Assembly (NCBI RefSeq): GCF_052114085.1
Contig: NZ_JBFREB010000001.1
Location: forward strand, 2,418,001-2,482,000
Direction of reading: 5' to 3'
Length of the DNA: 64,000 nt
From: Leifsonia sp052114085
Lineage (GTDB): Bacteria; Actinomycetota; Actinomycetes; Actinomycetales; Microbacteriaceae
The notes beneath the pieces are model-generated. The model made no database searches and was not told the DNA's origin. It saw only the letters and a program-made list of their open reading frames with translations. Below are positions 49,679 through 58,069 of this stretch, one piece after another (position 1 is the stretch's first letter; every line of letters starts with the position of its first letter). Position numbers and translations under genes: made by a program.

Positions 49679-50500
49679 TCACTCCCGGTCGTCGGAGTCG
49701 TCGTCGTCAGACTCGTCGTCATCATCCGACTCGTCGTCATCATCCGACTCGTCGTCATCATCCGACTCGTCGTCATCGTCGTCATCGTCGTCGTCATCGG
49801 ACTGGTCGTCGTCGGACTCATCCTCCGGGTCCGCGAGCGCCGCAGTCTCTTCCGCTGCGAGATCGAGCTCTGGGTCGACATCCGTCACCTCGTCGAAGTC
49901 GACATCGACGTCCACGGAGTCGATGTCCACACCGTCCAGGTCGTCGTCATCGTGCAGGTCGTGCACGTCACTGTCGTCCTCGCCGTCGTCGAACGACTCG
50001 TCGTCCTCGTCCGAGTCGTCGCCCTCGGCGTCCTCGTCCCCGGCCTCCGCAGCCTGGGCGGCGAGCGCCTGCTGAGCGGCCTGGTAGTCGGCCAGCCGCT
50101 CCGACCACGGCACCCAGTCAGGTGCGAGGAGCGCGCCGTCGCCGGGCATGAGCTCGGTCTCGAGGACGGTGGGCTCCGCATCGTCGTCGGCGCGTCCGAG
50201 TGTCACGGACCAGCGCCAACCCGGGTAGCCGGACATGCGCGCCTCGAACAGCATCGTCAGGGTGTGCGGACCCTCGACGATGTGCCCGAGCGGCTCGCCG
50301 ATGGTGGCCTCGGGTGTGTTCTCCGCGAGCGCGCTCAGCGCGAGCGGCGTGGCCGCGAGAAGCACCTCGTCGGCGACGGGCTGCGCCTCGACGACGTTCT
50401 CGACCTCGACGTCGGTCTGGACCTCAGCGACGACCTCAGCCTCCACCTCGACGCCACCCTCGACCGGGTCGGTCTCGCGCTCGTCGCCCAGCTCAGGCAT
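49679..50500 (-). CDS. DUF3027-like protein with acidic repeat tail
   Basis: A 273-aa protein from ATG 50500. Residues about 85-150 (EARMSGYPGWRWSVTLGR, LLAPDWVPWSERLADYQAAQ) are the conserved DUF3027 end; the usual larger N-terminal part appears shortened. The C-terminal 120 residues are nearly all Asp/Glu/Ser with an in-frame tandem repeat ESDDDD (DNA 49711-49774). In Mycobacterium tuberculosis the DUF3027 gene (Rv0883c) also adjoins serC. The start overlaps the cold-shock gene stop by eight bases. Confidence 0.75.
   Translation of the reverse strand: MPELGDERETDPVEGGVEVEAEVVAEVQTDVEVENVVEAQPVADEVLLAATPLALSALAENTPEATIGEPLGHIVEGPHTLTMLFEARMSGYPGWRWSVTLGRADDDAEPTVLETELMPGDGALLAPDWVPWSERLADYQAAQQALAAQAAEAGDEDAEGDDSDEDDESFDDGEDDSDVHDLHDDDDLDGVDIDSVDVDVDFDEVTDVDPELDLAAEETAALADPEDESDDDQSDDDDDDDDDDESDDDDESDDDDESDDDDESDDDDSDDRE
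49711..49774. repeat. 18-bp tandem repeat in the acidic tail
   Basis: Unit ACTCGTCGTCATCATCCG, about 3.5 copies, coding for ESDDDD on the minus strand; copy number is likely to vary between strains. Confidence 0.8.
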
Positions 50501-50873
50501 CCAAATCGTCCGCGACCTTGCGCAGCACGGCCGCGATCTTCGCGCCGTGCGCCTTGTCGGGATACTTGCCGCGGCGCAGGTTGCCACCGATGCCGTCGAG
50601 CAGCTTCACCAGGTCTTCGACGATGATCGCCATGTCGTCGGCCGATTTGCGCTTGAGCTTCGTCAGGCTCGGCGGAGCCTCCAGCACGCGCACCGAGAGC
50701 GCCTGCGCTCCGCGCTTGCCGTCGGCGATGCCGAACTCGAGACGGGTTCCCGCCTTCACGACGGCGCCGGCGGGGAGCGCCGAGGCGTGCAGGAAGACTT
50801 CCTGGCCGTCATCGGAGCTGATGAAGCCGAAGCCTTTCTCGTCGTCGTAGAACTTGACCTTGCCGGTTGGCAT
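50493..50873 (-). CDS. cold-shock-domain protein with C-terminal extension
   Basis: A 126-aa protein. Residues 1-66 are a cold-shock domain: GKVKFYDDEKGFGFISSDDG (RNP1 KGFGFIS) and EVFLHASAL (RNP2-like VFLHAS). The 60-residue helical extension (LKRKSADDMAIIVEDLVKLL) is the actinobacterial CspB form. Binds single-stranded nucleic acid. Cotranscribed with the DUF3027 gene. Confidence 0.87.
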   Translation of the reverse strand: MPTGKVKFYDDEKGFGFISSDDGQEVFLHASALPAGAVVKAGTRLEFGIADGKRGAQALSVRVLEAPPSLTKLKRKSADDMAIIVEDLVKLLDGIGGNLRRGKYPDKAHGAKIAAVLRKVADDLDA

Positions 50874-50929
50874 GGGAACCTCACTTCACATGGGGGATCA
50901 GATGACCGACCTCAATTATCCTTGATTTC

Positions 50930-51229
50930 GTGACCCAGCAGACCCCGCCGCCGGCATCGCGGCTCCAGCGCGTGCTTTCGTACATCATCGCCGCGCTCGT
51001 CATCGTCTCTCTGGTCTGCATCGCGGCCATCCTGATCGGCACCGCAGCAGGCCAATTCGCGCAGCAGGGATCGGGTGCCGGCCTCTGGCCGACGGTGTTC
51101 CTCTTCCCTCTTGTCGCGCTCCCTATCGCCTTCGTGCTGATCATCGTGCTGCTCATCGTGAGCGCCCGACGCAACCGGGCGGCCAACCGCGCGGCCGCCG
51201 CCGCCAACACCCCGAAGGGCCGGCGCTAG
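50930..51229 (+). CDS. small two-helix membrane protein
   Basis: A 99-aa protein from GTG 50930, leaderless (TATCCT at 50917-50922). Two membrane helices (about residues 17-42 and 55-77) with both ends inside; a basic Ala/Asn-rich tail. Divergent from the cold-shock gene. No family recognised. Confidence 0.6.
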   Translation: MTQQTPPPASRLQRVLSYIIAALVIVSLVCIAAILIGTAAGQFAQQGSGAGLWPTVFLFPLVALPIAFVLIIVLLIVSARRNRAANRAAAAANTPKGRR

Positions 51230-51253
51230 GCCTGACGGCCGGCGGATCGGCGG

Positions 51254-53116
51254 ATGACGACGACGCTCGCTCTCGCAGCGCGGCTGCGGGGGCTGGACGA
51301 CGCGGTGCTCGCGTCCGTCCTGCACGGCCGGACCTACCGGCGGACGGGCGTGACCGACTTCTTCGACCTCGCCGATGCGCTGCTCGACACCGACGCGCTG
51401 CAGCGTGCCCTGGCGCCGCTCGACCGCATCCACCTCGCCGCGCTGGTCGTTCTGGGCCGCGCGGCGACGCCGCTGAACGTCGACGAGGTGGCCGCACTGC
51501 TGGCCGCCGAGCCCGCGACCGCTGCCGTCGATCGGGATGCCGTGGCGGCGGCTCTGGACGACACGGCCGCCCTCCTGCTGGCCCACCCGGCCGAGGATGC
51601 GACGTTCGGTGTCTACGACGCGGTGACCGCGCACCTCGACGGCTGGGCCGCTCAGCGGCTGCCGTCCTCCGACGAACTCCTGCACACTCCACCACCTCCC
51701 GCCCTCGCACCCGTGCCGGACACCGAGCGCCGGTTCACCGACCGGCTCGCGGCCGAGCGCGCGTTCGAGTCGGTCGCGGCTGTCTCCGAGCTGCTGGCCG
51801 AGTTGGGGCGTGAGGGCGCGCGCCGGCTGCAGAAGGGCGGCCTCGCGCTGCCCGCCGTGAAGCGGCTCGCCGAGGCGCTCTCGCTCGATGCCGACCTCAT
51901 CCCCGTCGCGCTGTCGGCGGCCGAGCGCGCCGGACTGGTGGCCGTAGGCGAGGGGATGTGGCTCCCGACCGACAGCGCGGCGACCTGGTCGCACTCCCCC
52001 AGCGCCGACCGCTGGCGCGCCCTGGCGGCCGCCTGGCTGGATACGCTCCCCGGCGATATCCGCAGCCTTCTGGCGCTGCGCAGCCGGGCGGCCTGGGGCG
52101 ACAGCCTGCGTGAGCATGTCGCGTGGCTGTATCCCGCGTCGATCGCGGAGGCGCAGAGCCGAGTGGATGCGCACACGCGGTTGGCCGAGTGGCTGGGGGT
52201 GACCGCGCACCAGGCACCGAGCTCGGCCGGTGCGGCGCTCGTGGAGGACGGGCCGGATGCGGCGACCACGCTGATGGCCGCGCAGTTCCCCGCCGAGGTC
52301 GATCACGTGTACCTGCAGCACGACCTGACCATCGTGTCTCCCGGGCCGCTGGCGCCCGAGATCGAGTCACGCCTGCGCGGGATCGCCGAGCTGGAGTCCC
52401 GGGCACTGGCGTCGACGTTCCGCATCTCCGCCGCATCCGTCGACCGCGCGCTGACGGCGGGCGAGACGGCGGACGGCATCCGGGAATTCCTCAGCACGAT
52501 CTCTCTGACCGGGCTGCCGCAGCCGGTGGACTACCTGATCGCGGACGCCGCCGAGCGGCACGGACGGGTTCGCGTGCACGACGTCACCGACGAGATTGCG
52601 CGCTCAGCCGTGCGGTCGGCGGACGCGACGCTGCTGCGCACCATCCACGTGGACCAGACGCTCGCGTCCCTGCGGCTCGCGCCGACGCGGGAGGGGGAAC
52701 TCGTGAGCCGGTTCCCGCGCGATGTCGTGTTCTGGGCGCTCAGCGACGCGCGCTACCCGGTGGTGGCGGAGGACGCGGACGGCAACGAGGTGACGCTGCG
52801 GCGGCAGCGGGTCGCGCATCCCGGAGCCATTGAGGAGCAGGACCGCGACGCCGAGCTGGTCGAGCGGCTGCGACACGCGGAGGCGGACGCCGGCGACGAC
52901 ACCGGCGAGCGCTGGCTGGTGCGCCAACTGGACCTCGCGGTCCGCGCGCGGCAGCCGATCATCATCGAGGTGGCGATGCCCGACGGCAGCGTCGTCGACT
53001 ACCTGCTGGAGCCGACCGGCGTCGGCGGCGGGCGCCTGCGCGGGCGGGACCGCGCGGCGGACATCGAGCGGACCCTCCCCCTCTCCAGCGTGCGCGGGAT
53101 GCGCCCCGCGCCCTGA
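51254..53116 (+). CDS. helicase-associated protein (XPB/Ssl2-like Helicase_C_3 domain)
   Basis: A 620-aa, Ala/Leu/Arg-rich protein without membrane helices. The central and C-terminal part (VYLQHDLTIVSPGPLAPEIE, about residues 357-376, and ASTFRISAASVDRALTAGET) is the domain found in proteins encoded next to actinobacterial XPB helicases (M. tuberculosis Rv0862c beside Rv0861c ercc3). The C-terminus (IIIEVAMPDGSVVDYLLEPT) is a WYL-like strand set. Role probably DNA repair with the helicase at 53736. Confidence 0.75.
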   Translation: MTTTLALAARLRGLDDAVLASVLHGRTYRRTGVTDFFDLADALLDTDALQRALAPLDRIHLAALVVLGRAATPLNVDEVAALLAAEPATAAVDRDAVAAALDDTAALLLAHPAEDATFGVYDAVTAHLDGWAAQRLPSSDELLHTPPPPALAPVPDTERRFTDRLAAERAFESVAAVSELLAELGREGARRLQKGGLALPAVKRLAEALSLDADLIPVALSAAERAGLVAVGEGMWLPTDSAATWSHSPSADRWRALAAAWLDTLPGDIRSLLALRSRAAWGDSLREHVAWLYPASIAEAQSRVDAHTRLAEWLGVTAHQAPSSAGAALVEDGPDAATTLMAAQFPAEVDHVYLQHDLTIVSPGPLAPEIESRLRGIAELESRALASTFRISAASVDRALTAGETADGIREFLSTISLTGLPQPVDYLIADAAERHGRVRVHDVTDEIARSAVRSADATLLRTIHVDQTLASLRLAPTREGELVSRFPRDVVFWALSDARYPVVAEDADGNEVTLRRQRVAHPGAIEEQDRDAELVERLRHAEADAGDDTGERWLVRQLDLAVRARQPIIIEVAMPDGSVVDYLLEPTGVGGGRLRGRDRAADIERTLPLSSVRGMRPAP

Positions 53117-53246
53117 GTGCGCCGCGCTGCCGCGCGCCGCACTGCTGCGCAGGCCGGGCGCTATGCAGGGATTTCCGCGCGTTGGTGCTCTGGTCGGGCC
53201 CGTCTACCCCTCCGTAGCATCGGCTGCGAGGGGAGGCGAGCACCGC

Positions 53247-53669
53247 ATGACGACCAGTTACCGACTCCAGTTGCCCGGGTTCGCCGCGCGGAGCGCCTGG
53301 GGGTACGACGAGCTCAACGATGTCCTGTTCGCGTCGGTCGTGCCGGACGCCGGCGACGAGCCGGCGATTCCGCTCGAGATCGTGGCCGTGACGATCGACC
53401 AGCTCCTCGACAGGATCGATCTGGCGACGGGTGGACGCTACGGCATGGCGCCCCTCGTCATCCTCCTGAGCCGGCACGATGTTCACGGCCAGCCGCGGGT
53501 CTGGCTGGCGTCACGGATCCGGCTCCTCACCGACCCTGGACTCCTCGCGTCGGCAGCCGAGTCGGATGTGCCGTGGGTTGCCGCGGAAGCGCGGAACCAC
53601 TCGCTGTTCGACCCTCCTGATACGAACACGTGCGTGTGTCCGGCCTGCGGCAGGTCGCACGCGGGTTAG
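53247..53669 (+). CDS. hypothetical protein ending in a CxC-CxxC motif
   Basis: A 140-aa protein; GGGGAGG lies ten bases before the ATG. The body is a soluble alternating fold (WGYDELNDVLFASVVPD, YGMAPLVILLSRHD). The end CVCPACGRSHAG carries three cysteines that could bind zinc. It lies between the two XPB-locus genes on the same strand. No family recognised. Confidence 0.55.
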   Translation: MTTSYRLQLPGFAARSAWGYDELNDVLFASVVPDAGDEPAIPLEIVAVTIDQLLDRIDLATGGRYGMAPLVILLSRHDVHGQPRVWLASRIRLLTDPGLLASAAESDVPWVAAEARNHSLFDPPDTNTCVCPACGRSHAG

Positions 53670-53735
53670 GGCGGCACCGGTCCTCGCGTGCACGGCCGAC
53701 AGAACGCACGGCCGCAGGGCGTAGGCTGGTCAGCT

Positions 53736-55379
53736 ATGTCTGATGGCCCCCTGATCGTCCAGAGCGATCGCACCGTGCTCCTCGAGGTCGCCCACGCCGA
53801 GGCGGAGGATGCACGCCACGATCTCGCGGTCTTCGCCGAGCTGGAACGCGCGCCCGAGCACATCCACACCTACCGCATCACCCGGCTGGGCCTGTGGAAC
53901 GCGCGGGCCGCTGGGCACACCGCGGAGGACATGCTCGGGACGCTGGAGCGGTACTCGAAGTTCCCGATTCCGCAAACCGTCTCGGTGGACGTCACGGAGA
54001 CCGTCGCCCGCTACGGCCGCCTGGTCATCGAACGCGACGACGAGGGGACGCTGGTGCTGCGCTCCACCGACCTGCCCGTGCTGACGGAGGTCGCGAACGC
54101 CAAGCGCATCTCCCCCCTGCTGCTGGAGCGCCGCGACGACGAGACGTTCGTCGTGGAGGCGTGGGCGCGAGGACAACTCAAGCAGGAGCTCGTGAAGCTC
54201 GGCTGGCCGGCGGAGGACCTCGCCGGCTACACCCCGGGCACTCCGCACGACATCGGGCTGAAGGAGGACGGCTGGGCGCTCCGCGACTACCAGCGCAAGG
54301 CGGTCACCAACTTCTTCGACGGCGGCTCGGGTGTGGTCGTGCTGCCCTGCGGCGCGGGCAAGACGCTGGTCGGCGCCGGGGCGATGGCGACGGCGAAGAC
54401 GACCACGCTCATCCTGGTCACCAACACGGTCTCCGCCCGGCAGTGGCGCGACGAGCTGCTGCGCCGCACCACCCTGACGGCGGAGGAGATCGGCGAGTAC
54501 TCGGGGCAGGTGAAAGAGGTCAAGCCGGTCACCATCGCGACGTACCAGATCCTCACCGCGAAGCGGAAGGGCGAGTATGCCCACCTGGCGCTGCTCGACG
54601 CCCTGGACTGGGGACTCGTCGTGTACGACGAGGTCCACCTGCTGCCCGCGCCCGTCTTCAAACTGACCGCCGAGTTGCAGGCGCGACGCCGACTCGGGCT
54701 GACAGCGACACTGGTGCGGGAGGACGGCCGTGAGGGCGACGTGTTCAGCCTGATCGGTCCGAAGCGCTTCGATGCGCCGTGGAAGGAGATCGAGGCCCAG
54801 GGCTTCATCTCCCCCGCCGCCTGCTACGAGGTGCGCGTCGACCTGCCGGCCTCCGACCGCCTCAGCTATGCGGCCGCTCCCGACGACGAGCGGTACCGCC
54901 TCGCGGCCACCGCGCCGGCGAAGCTCGACATCGTGCGGCAGCTGGTCGACCGGCACGAGGGTGAGCGCATCCTCGTCATCGGGCAGTACCTGGACCAGAT
55001 CGACGAACTCGCGGATGCCCTCGGCGCGCCCAAGCTGACCGGTGCCACGCCGGTGGACGAGCGCGAGCGGCTGTATCAGGAGTTCCGGGACGGACGCACG
55101 AAGCTGCTGGTCGTCAGCAAGGTCGCGAACTTCTCGGTCGACCTGCCCGAGGCGACGGTCGCCATCCAGGTGTCCGGCTCGTACGGCAGCCGGCAGGAGG
55201 AGGCACAGCGCCTCGGTCGTCTGCTGCGCCCGAAGGAGTCGGGCCTGTCGGCCAACTTCTACACCCTGGTGGCGCGCGACACGGTCGATCAGGATTTCGC
55301 GCAGAACCGCCAGCGGTTCCTCGCCGAGCAGGGCTACTCGTACACGATCCTCGACGCCCACGCCCTCGAGGCGGCGTAG
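53736..55379 (+). CDS. XPB-type DNA helicase
   Basis: A 547-aa SF2 helicase from ATG 53736 (TAGGCT -10 box eight bases upstream; leaderless). N-terminal damage-recognition-like domain (1-180); motif I LPCGAGKTLVGAG (about 211-223), DEVH box in VYDEVHLLP (about 309), TATLVREDGRE (RED motif region) and motif VI EAQRLGRLLRPK (about 488-499). Matches actinobacterial XPB/Ercc3 (Rv0861c), a 3'-5' helicase in DNA repair. Confidence 0.9.
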   Translation: MSDGPLIVQSDRTVLLEVAHAEAEDARHDLAVFAELERAPEHIHTYRITRLGLWNARAAGHTAEDMLGTLERYSKFPIPQTVSVDVTETVARYGRLVIERDDEGTLVLRSTDLPVLTEVANAKRISPLLLERRDDETFVVEAWARGQLKQELVKLGWPAEDLAGYTPGTPHDIGLKEDGWALRDYQRKAVTNFFDGGSGVVVLPCGAGKTLVGAGAMATAKTTTLILVTNTVSARQWRDELLRRTTLTAEEIGEYSGQVKEVKPVTIATYQILTAKRKGEYAHLALLDALDWGLVVYDEVHLLPAPVFKLTAELQARRRLGLTATLVREDGREGDVFSLIGPKRFDAPWKEIEAQGFISPAACYEVRVDLPASDRLSYAAAPDDERYRLAATAPAKLDIVRQLVDRHEGERILVIGQYLDQIDELADALGAPKLTGATPVDERERLYQEFRDGRTKLLVVSKVANFSVDLPEATVAIQVSGSYGSRQEEAQRLGRLLRPKESGLSANFYTLVARDTVDQDFAQNRQRFLAEQGYSYTILDAHALEAA

Positions 55380-55397
55380 CCCCCGCGCGGTACTTAC

Positions 55398-55452
55398 GAT
55401 TTGCGCCAATTCGCGGTTATGCCGCCCCCAAAACCGCGAACTGGCGCAAATC
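55398..55452. terminator. 21-bp arm palindrome between convergent genes
   Basis: Arms 55398-55418 and 55432-55452 pair over 21 bp with one mismatch around a 13-nt loop, between the XPB gene (+) and the phosphotransferase gene (-). No T-run. Confidence 0.55.
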
Positions 55453-55490
55453 TCTGCGAGGGCGGCGAGGGCGGCGGGGACGGGCGCAGC

Positions 55491-56372
55491 TCAGGCGAGG
55501 ATGCGCGCGAGCGTGGCGCGGGACTCCGCGTCAGCGGGGCGGTCGCGCACGGTGATCGCCGCCTTCCACAGCGCCCAGCCACGCGCCCGCGCCCACGTCG
55601 CGTCGTCGAGGCCGACGCCGACGGTCTCGACGAAGGCGTCGCGCGCCGCGCCCTCGAACATCGTCCACGCCGGCACGAGGTCGCACGCCGGGTCGCCGAC
55701 GCCGGAGGTGCCGAAGTCGATCACGGCGGACAGCGCGCCCGACCCGTCCACGAGCAGGTTGCCGGGCGCGACGTCCCCGTGAAACCACACGGGCGGCCCT
55801 TCCCACCGGGATGCGGTCGCCTCCGCCCAGAGCGAGCGTGCCCGGTCGGCGTCCGCACCCAGCAGCGGGAACGCGGCGAGCGCCTCCTCCTCGTACACAT
55901 CGGGCGGTGCACCCCGGAAGAAGTTGTGGGTGCCGGGCCACGGTGCGCCATCGACCGGCGCCGATCGCAGCGCCACCAGGAACGATCCGATCGCCTCCGC
56001 GAGCGCAGCATCCCGTGACACATCGCCGCGCAGCACGACGGGCGTGCCCGGCAGCCATCGGTACACCGACCACGGGAACGGGAACCCCTCACCGGGCGCG
56101 CCCGCGGCCACCGGCTGCGGAATGGGCAGCGGCAGCACCGCCGCAAGCCGCGGGAGCCAATACTGCTCCTTCGCCACCTGCTCGACGTACCCCGCGGCGC
56201 TGGGCAGCCGGACACTCAGCTCGTCCCCGAGGCGAAAGGTCCGGTTGTCCCACCCGTCGTGGTCCACCGCGCGCAGGGGCAGCCCGCGCCACTGGGGAAA
56301 CTGCGTGTCGACAAGCCGGCGAACGACCGCCGCGTCGATCCGGGGTCGGAGCTCCCCGTCAGCCGCGGACAT
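55491..56372 (-). CDS. aminoglycoside-phosphotransferase-fold kinase
   Basis: A 293-aa protein from ATG 56372, overlapping the stop of the RibD-like gene by 14 bases. APH-fold markers: DGWDNRTFRLGDELSVRLPS (nucleotide-binding strand with Arg in place of Lys), catalytic loop WFHGDVAPGNLLV (about residues 189-201) and metal Asp in VIDFGTSGVGDP (about 210). Typical of the large actinobacterial APH group; substrate unknown. Last gene of the 59282-55491 operon. Confidence 0.82.
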   Translation of the reverse strand: MSAADGELRPRIDAAVVRRLVDTQFPQWRGLPLRAVDHDGWDNRTFRLGDELSVRLPSAAGYVEQVAKEQYWLPRLAAVLPLPIPQPVAAGAPGEGFPFPWSVYRWLPGTPVVLRGDVSRDAALAEAIGSFLVALRSAPVDGAPWPGTHNFFRGAPPDVYEEEALAAFPLLGADADRARSLWAEATASRWEGPPVWFHGDVAPGNLLVDGSGALSAVIDFGTSGVGDPACDLVPAWTMFEGAARDAFVETVGVGLDDATWARARGWALWKAAITVRDRPADAESRATLARILA

Positions 56373-57135
56373 ACCGGAGCAGCAGGGTGTCGTCCCCGGC
56401 GAGCGTGTGCGCGAGGCGCAGACCGAGCGGAACGATCGGCGCCGCACCCGTCGCGATTCGCGACGAGGTGCCGCCCTCCAGCCGCGGGCTGACCGTCAGG
56501 CACAGCTCGTCGACGGCTCGCGCCGCGATGAGGTCGGCGAACAGGTGCGGACCTCCCTCGCAGTGGATGCGCGTCAGCCCGCGCTCGTGCAGCACGGCCA
56601 GTCCGCGCTCGGCGACCACCCGCTCCCGCCCGCAGACGACCACGTCGGCCACCTCGCCGAGCGCGTCGCGCGCCTCGGGCCTGGACAGCTCGGTGGTCAG
56701 GACGATCGGCCGCTCCGGCGCGTCCTGGAAGATGGAGCTCCGCGGGTCGAGGTCGAGTCCGGCCGACACGATCGCGAAGACCGGGTGGGCGGTCATCCCG
56801 GCCCCGCTGCGGAGCCGCGCGGACGTCGCATCCACCCGCATCGCGCCGTAGCCCTCGGCGCGCACGGTCCCCGCGCCCACGAGGACCACGTCGCACAGGC
56901 GGCGCAGGATTTCGAAGACGCGGGAATCCACGTCGTTGGACAGACCACCGGACAGCCCCTGGTGGGTGGCGGCGCCGTCGACGCTGGTGACGAAGTTGAC
57001 GCGCAGCCACGGGTCGCCGGCACCCTCGAGGTAGAGGGCGGCGATGTCGTCGTCGCTCAGCTCGGTCTGCGACGGCAGAGGCGACAGGCGATGGATGGCC
57101 GGGGCGGGAGAAGCGGTGCCAGGGGTGTCAGTCAT
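56359..57135 (-). CDS. RibD-C-terminal-like pyrimidine reductase family protein
   Basis: A 258-aa NADPH-dependent reductase fold: WLRVNFVTSVDGAATHQGLS near the start, RRLCDVVLVGAGTVRAEGYG and IHCEGGPHLFADLI are RibD_C signatures. Stand-alone RibD_C proteins include riboflavin-pathway and dihydrofolate-reductase-like enzymes; its place beside a FolP2-like gene makes a pterin or folate-related substrate possible. Start overlaps the FolP2-like stop by eight bases. Confidence 0.78.
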   Translation of the reverse strand: MTDTPGTASPAPAIHRLSPLPSQTELSDDDIAALYLEGAGDPWLRVNFVTSVDGAATHQGLSGGLSNDVDSRVFEILRRLCDVVLVGAGTVRAEGYGAMRVDATSARLRSGAGMTAHPVFAIVSAGLDLDPRSSIFQDAPERPIVLTTELSRPEARDALGEVADVVVCGRERVVAERGLAVLHERGLTRIHCEGGPHLFADLIAARAVDELCLTVSPRLEGGTSSRIATGAAPIVPLGLRLAHTLAGDDTLLLRYVRG

Positions 57136-58069
57136 TCAGGTCTCCCATGTTGTGCTTGAGGTAGGCGGGCTCGCGCAGACCGAGCACGGCCTCCGTCATC
57201 CGAACGGCCGCGACGGACGCGCGCACATCGTGCATCCGGACGATCCGGGCACCGTTCATCACGCTGATCACGGCGGCGGCGAGCGAGCCCTCCAGACGCT
57301 CGGTGCGGGGCGCGTCGAGGGTCTCGCCGATGAAGTCCTTGTTCGATACCGCCGCCAGCGTCGGATAGCCGAGGTCGGCGATCTCGCTGAGGCGGCGGGT
57401 CAACGCGAGCGAGTGCAGTGTGTTCTTGTTCAGGTCGTGCCCCGGGTCCACGATGATCCGCTCCTCCGGGATGCCCGCGGTGAGCGCCCGCTCCACCCGG
57501 TCGCGGAGGAACGCGGACACCTCGGCCACGACATCCCCGTACTGCGGCCGGGGAAACGGGCGCCGCGGCTCCGCCAGGCTGTGCGTGATGACGAGCGTGG
57601 CGTCGCTGTCCGCGACGACCCTCGCCAGGTCCGGGTCTCTCAAACCGGTCGTGTCGTTGATCACGGTCGCGCCGGCCCCGATCGCGTGACGCGCGACCAC
57701 CGAGTGGAACGTGTCCACCGAGATCACCACATCCGACCCGGCGCGCAACGCCTCGACGACCGGGACGACCCGCTCCACTTCCTCCTCGACGGGGATGGGC
57801 TCCCCCGGCGCGAACGGCGCCCCGCCGATGTCGACCCAGTCGGCGCCCAACGCGACGGCCTCGAAGCACGCGTCCACCGCGCGGTCGAAGGCGTAAGTGC
57901 GACCCTGGTCGTAGAAGGAGTCGGGTGTCCTGTTCACCACGGCCATGATGGCCACCTGACGGGAGAAGTCGAAGGTGCGCGCACCGATCTGCCGGACGGG
58001 GATGCGCAGCGGGGGCAGGTACGGCGTGTGCGGCGTCGCTCCGCCCGCCTCCGCGCCCGCCTCAGACAT
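57128..58069 (-). CDS. dihydropteroate synthase-like protein, FolP2 type
   Basis: A 313-aa TIM-barrel protein from ATG 58069. IMAVVNRTPDSFYDQG, GADWVDIGGAPFAPGE, IINDTTGLRD-type VINDTTGLRD, DPGHDLNKNT and VSNKDFIGETL closely follow mycobacterial FolP2 (Rv1207) rather than the classic synthase FolP1 (which has NVTPDSFSDGG and DVGGESTRPG). FolP2 in mycobacteria is reported to lack dihydropteroate synthase activity, so this should not be taken as the folate enzyme. Overlaps the FAD oxidoreductase stop by eight bases. Confidence 0.8.
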   Translation of the reverse strand: MSEAGAEAGGATPHTPYLPPLRIPVRQIGARTFDFSRQVAIMAVVNRTPDSFYDQGRTYAFDRAVDACFEAVALGADWVDIGGAPFAPGEPIPVEEEVERVVPVVEALRAGSDVVISVDTFHSVVARHAIGAGATVINDTTGLRDPDLARVVADSDATLVITHSLAEPRRPFPRPQYGDVVAEVSAFLRDRVERALTAGIPEERIIVDPGHDLNKNTLHSLALTRRLSEIADLGYPTLAAVSNKDFIGETLDAPRTERLEGSLAAAVISVMNGARIVRMHDVRASVAAVRMTEAVLGLREPAYLKHNMGDLND

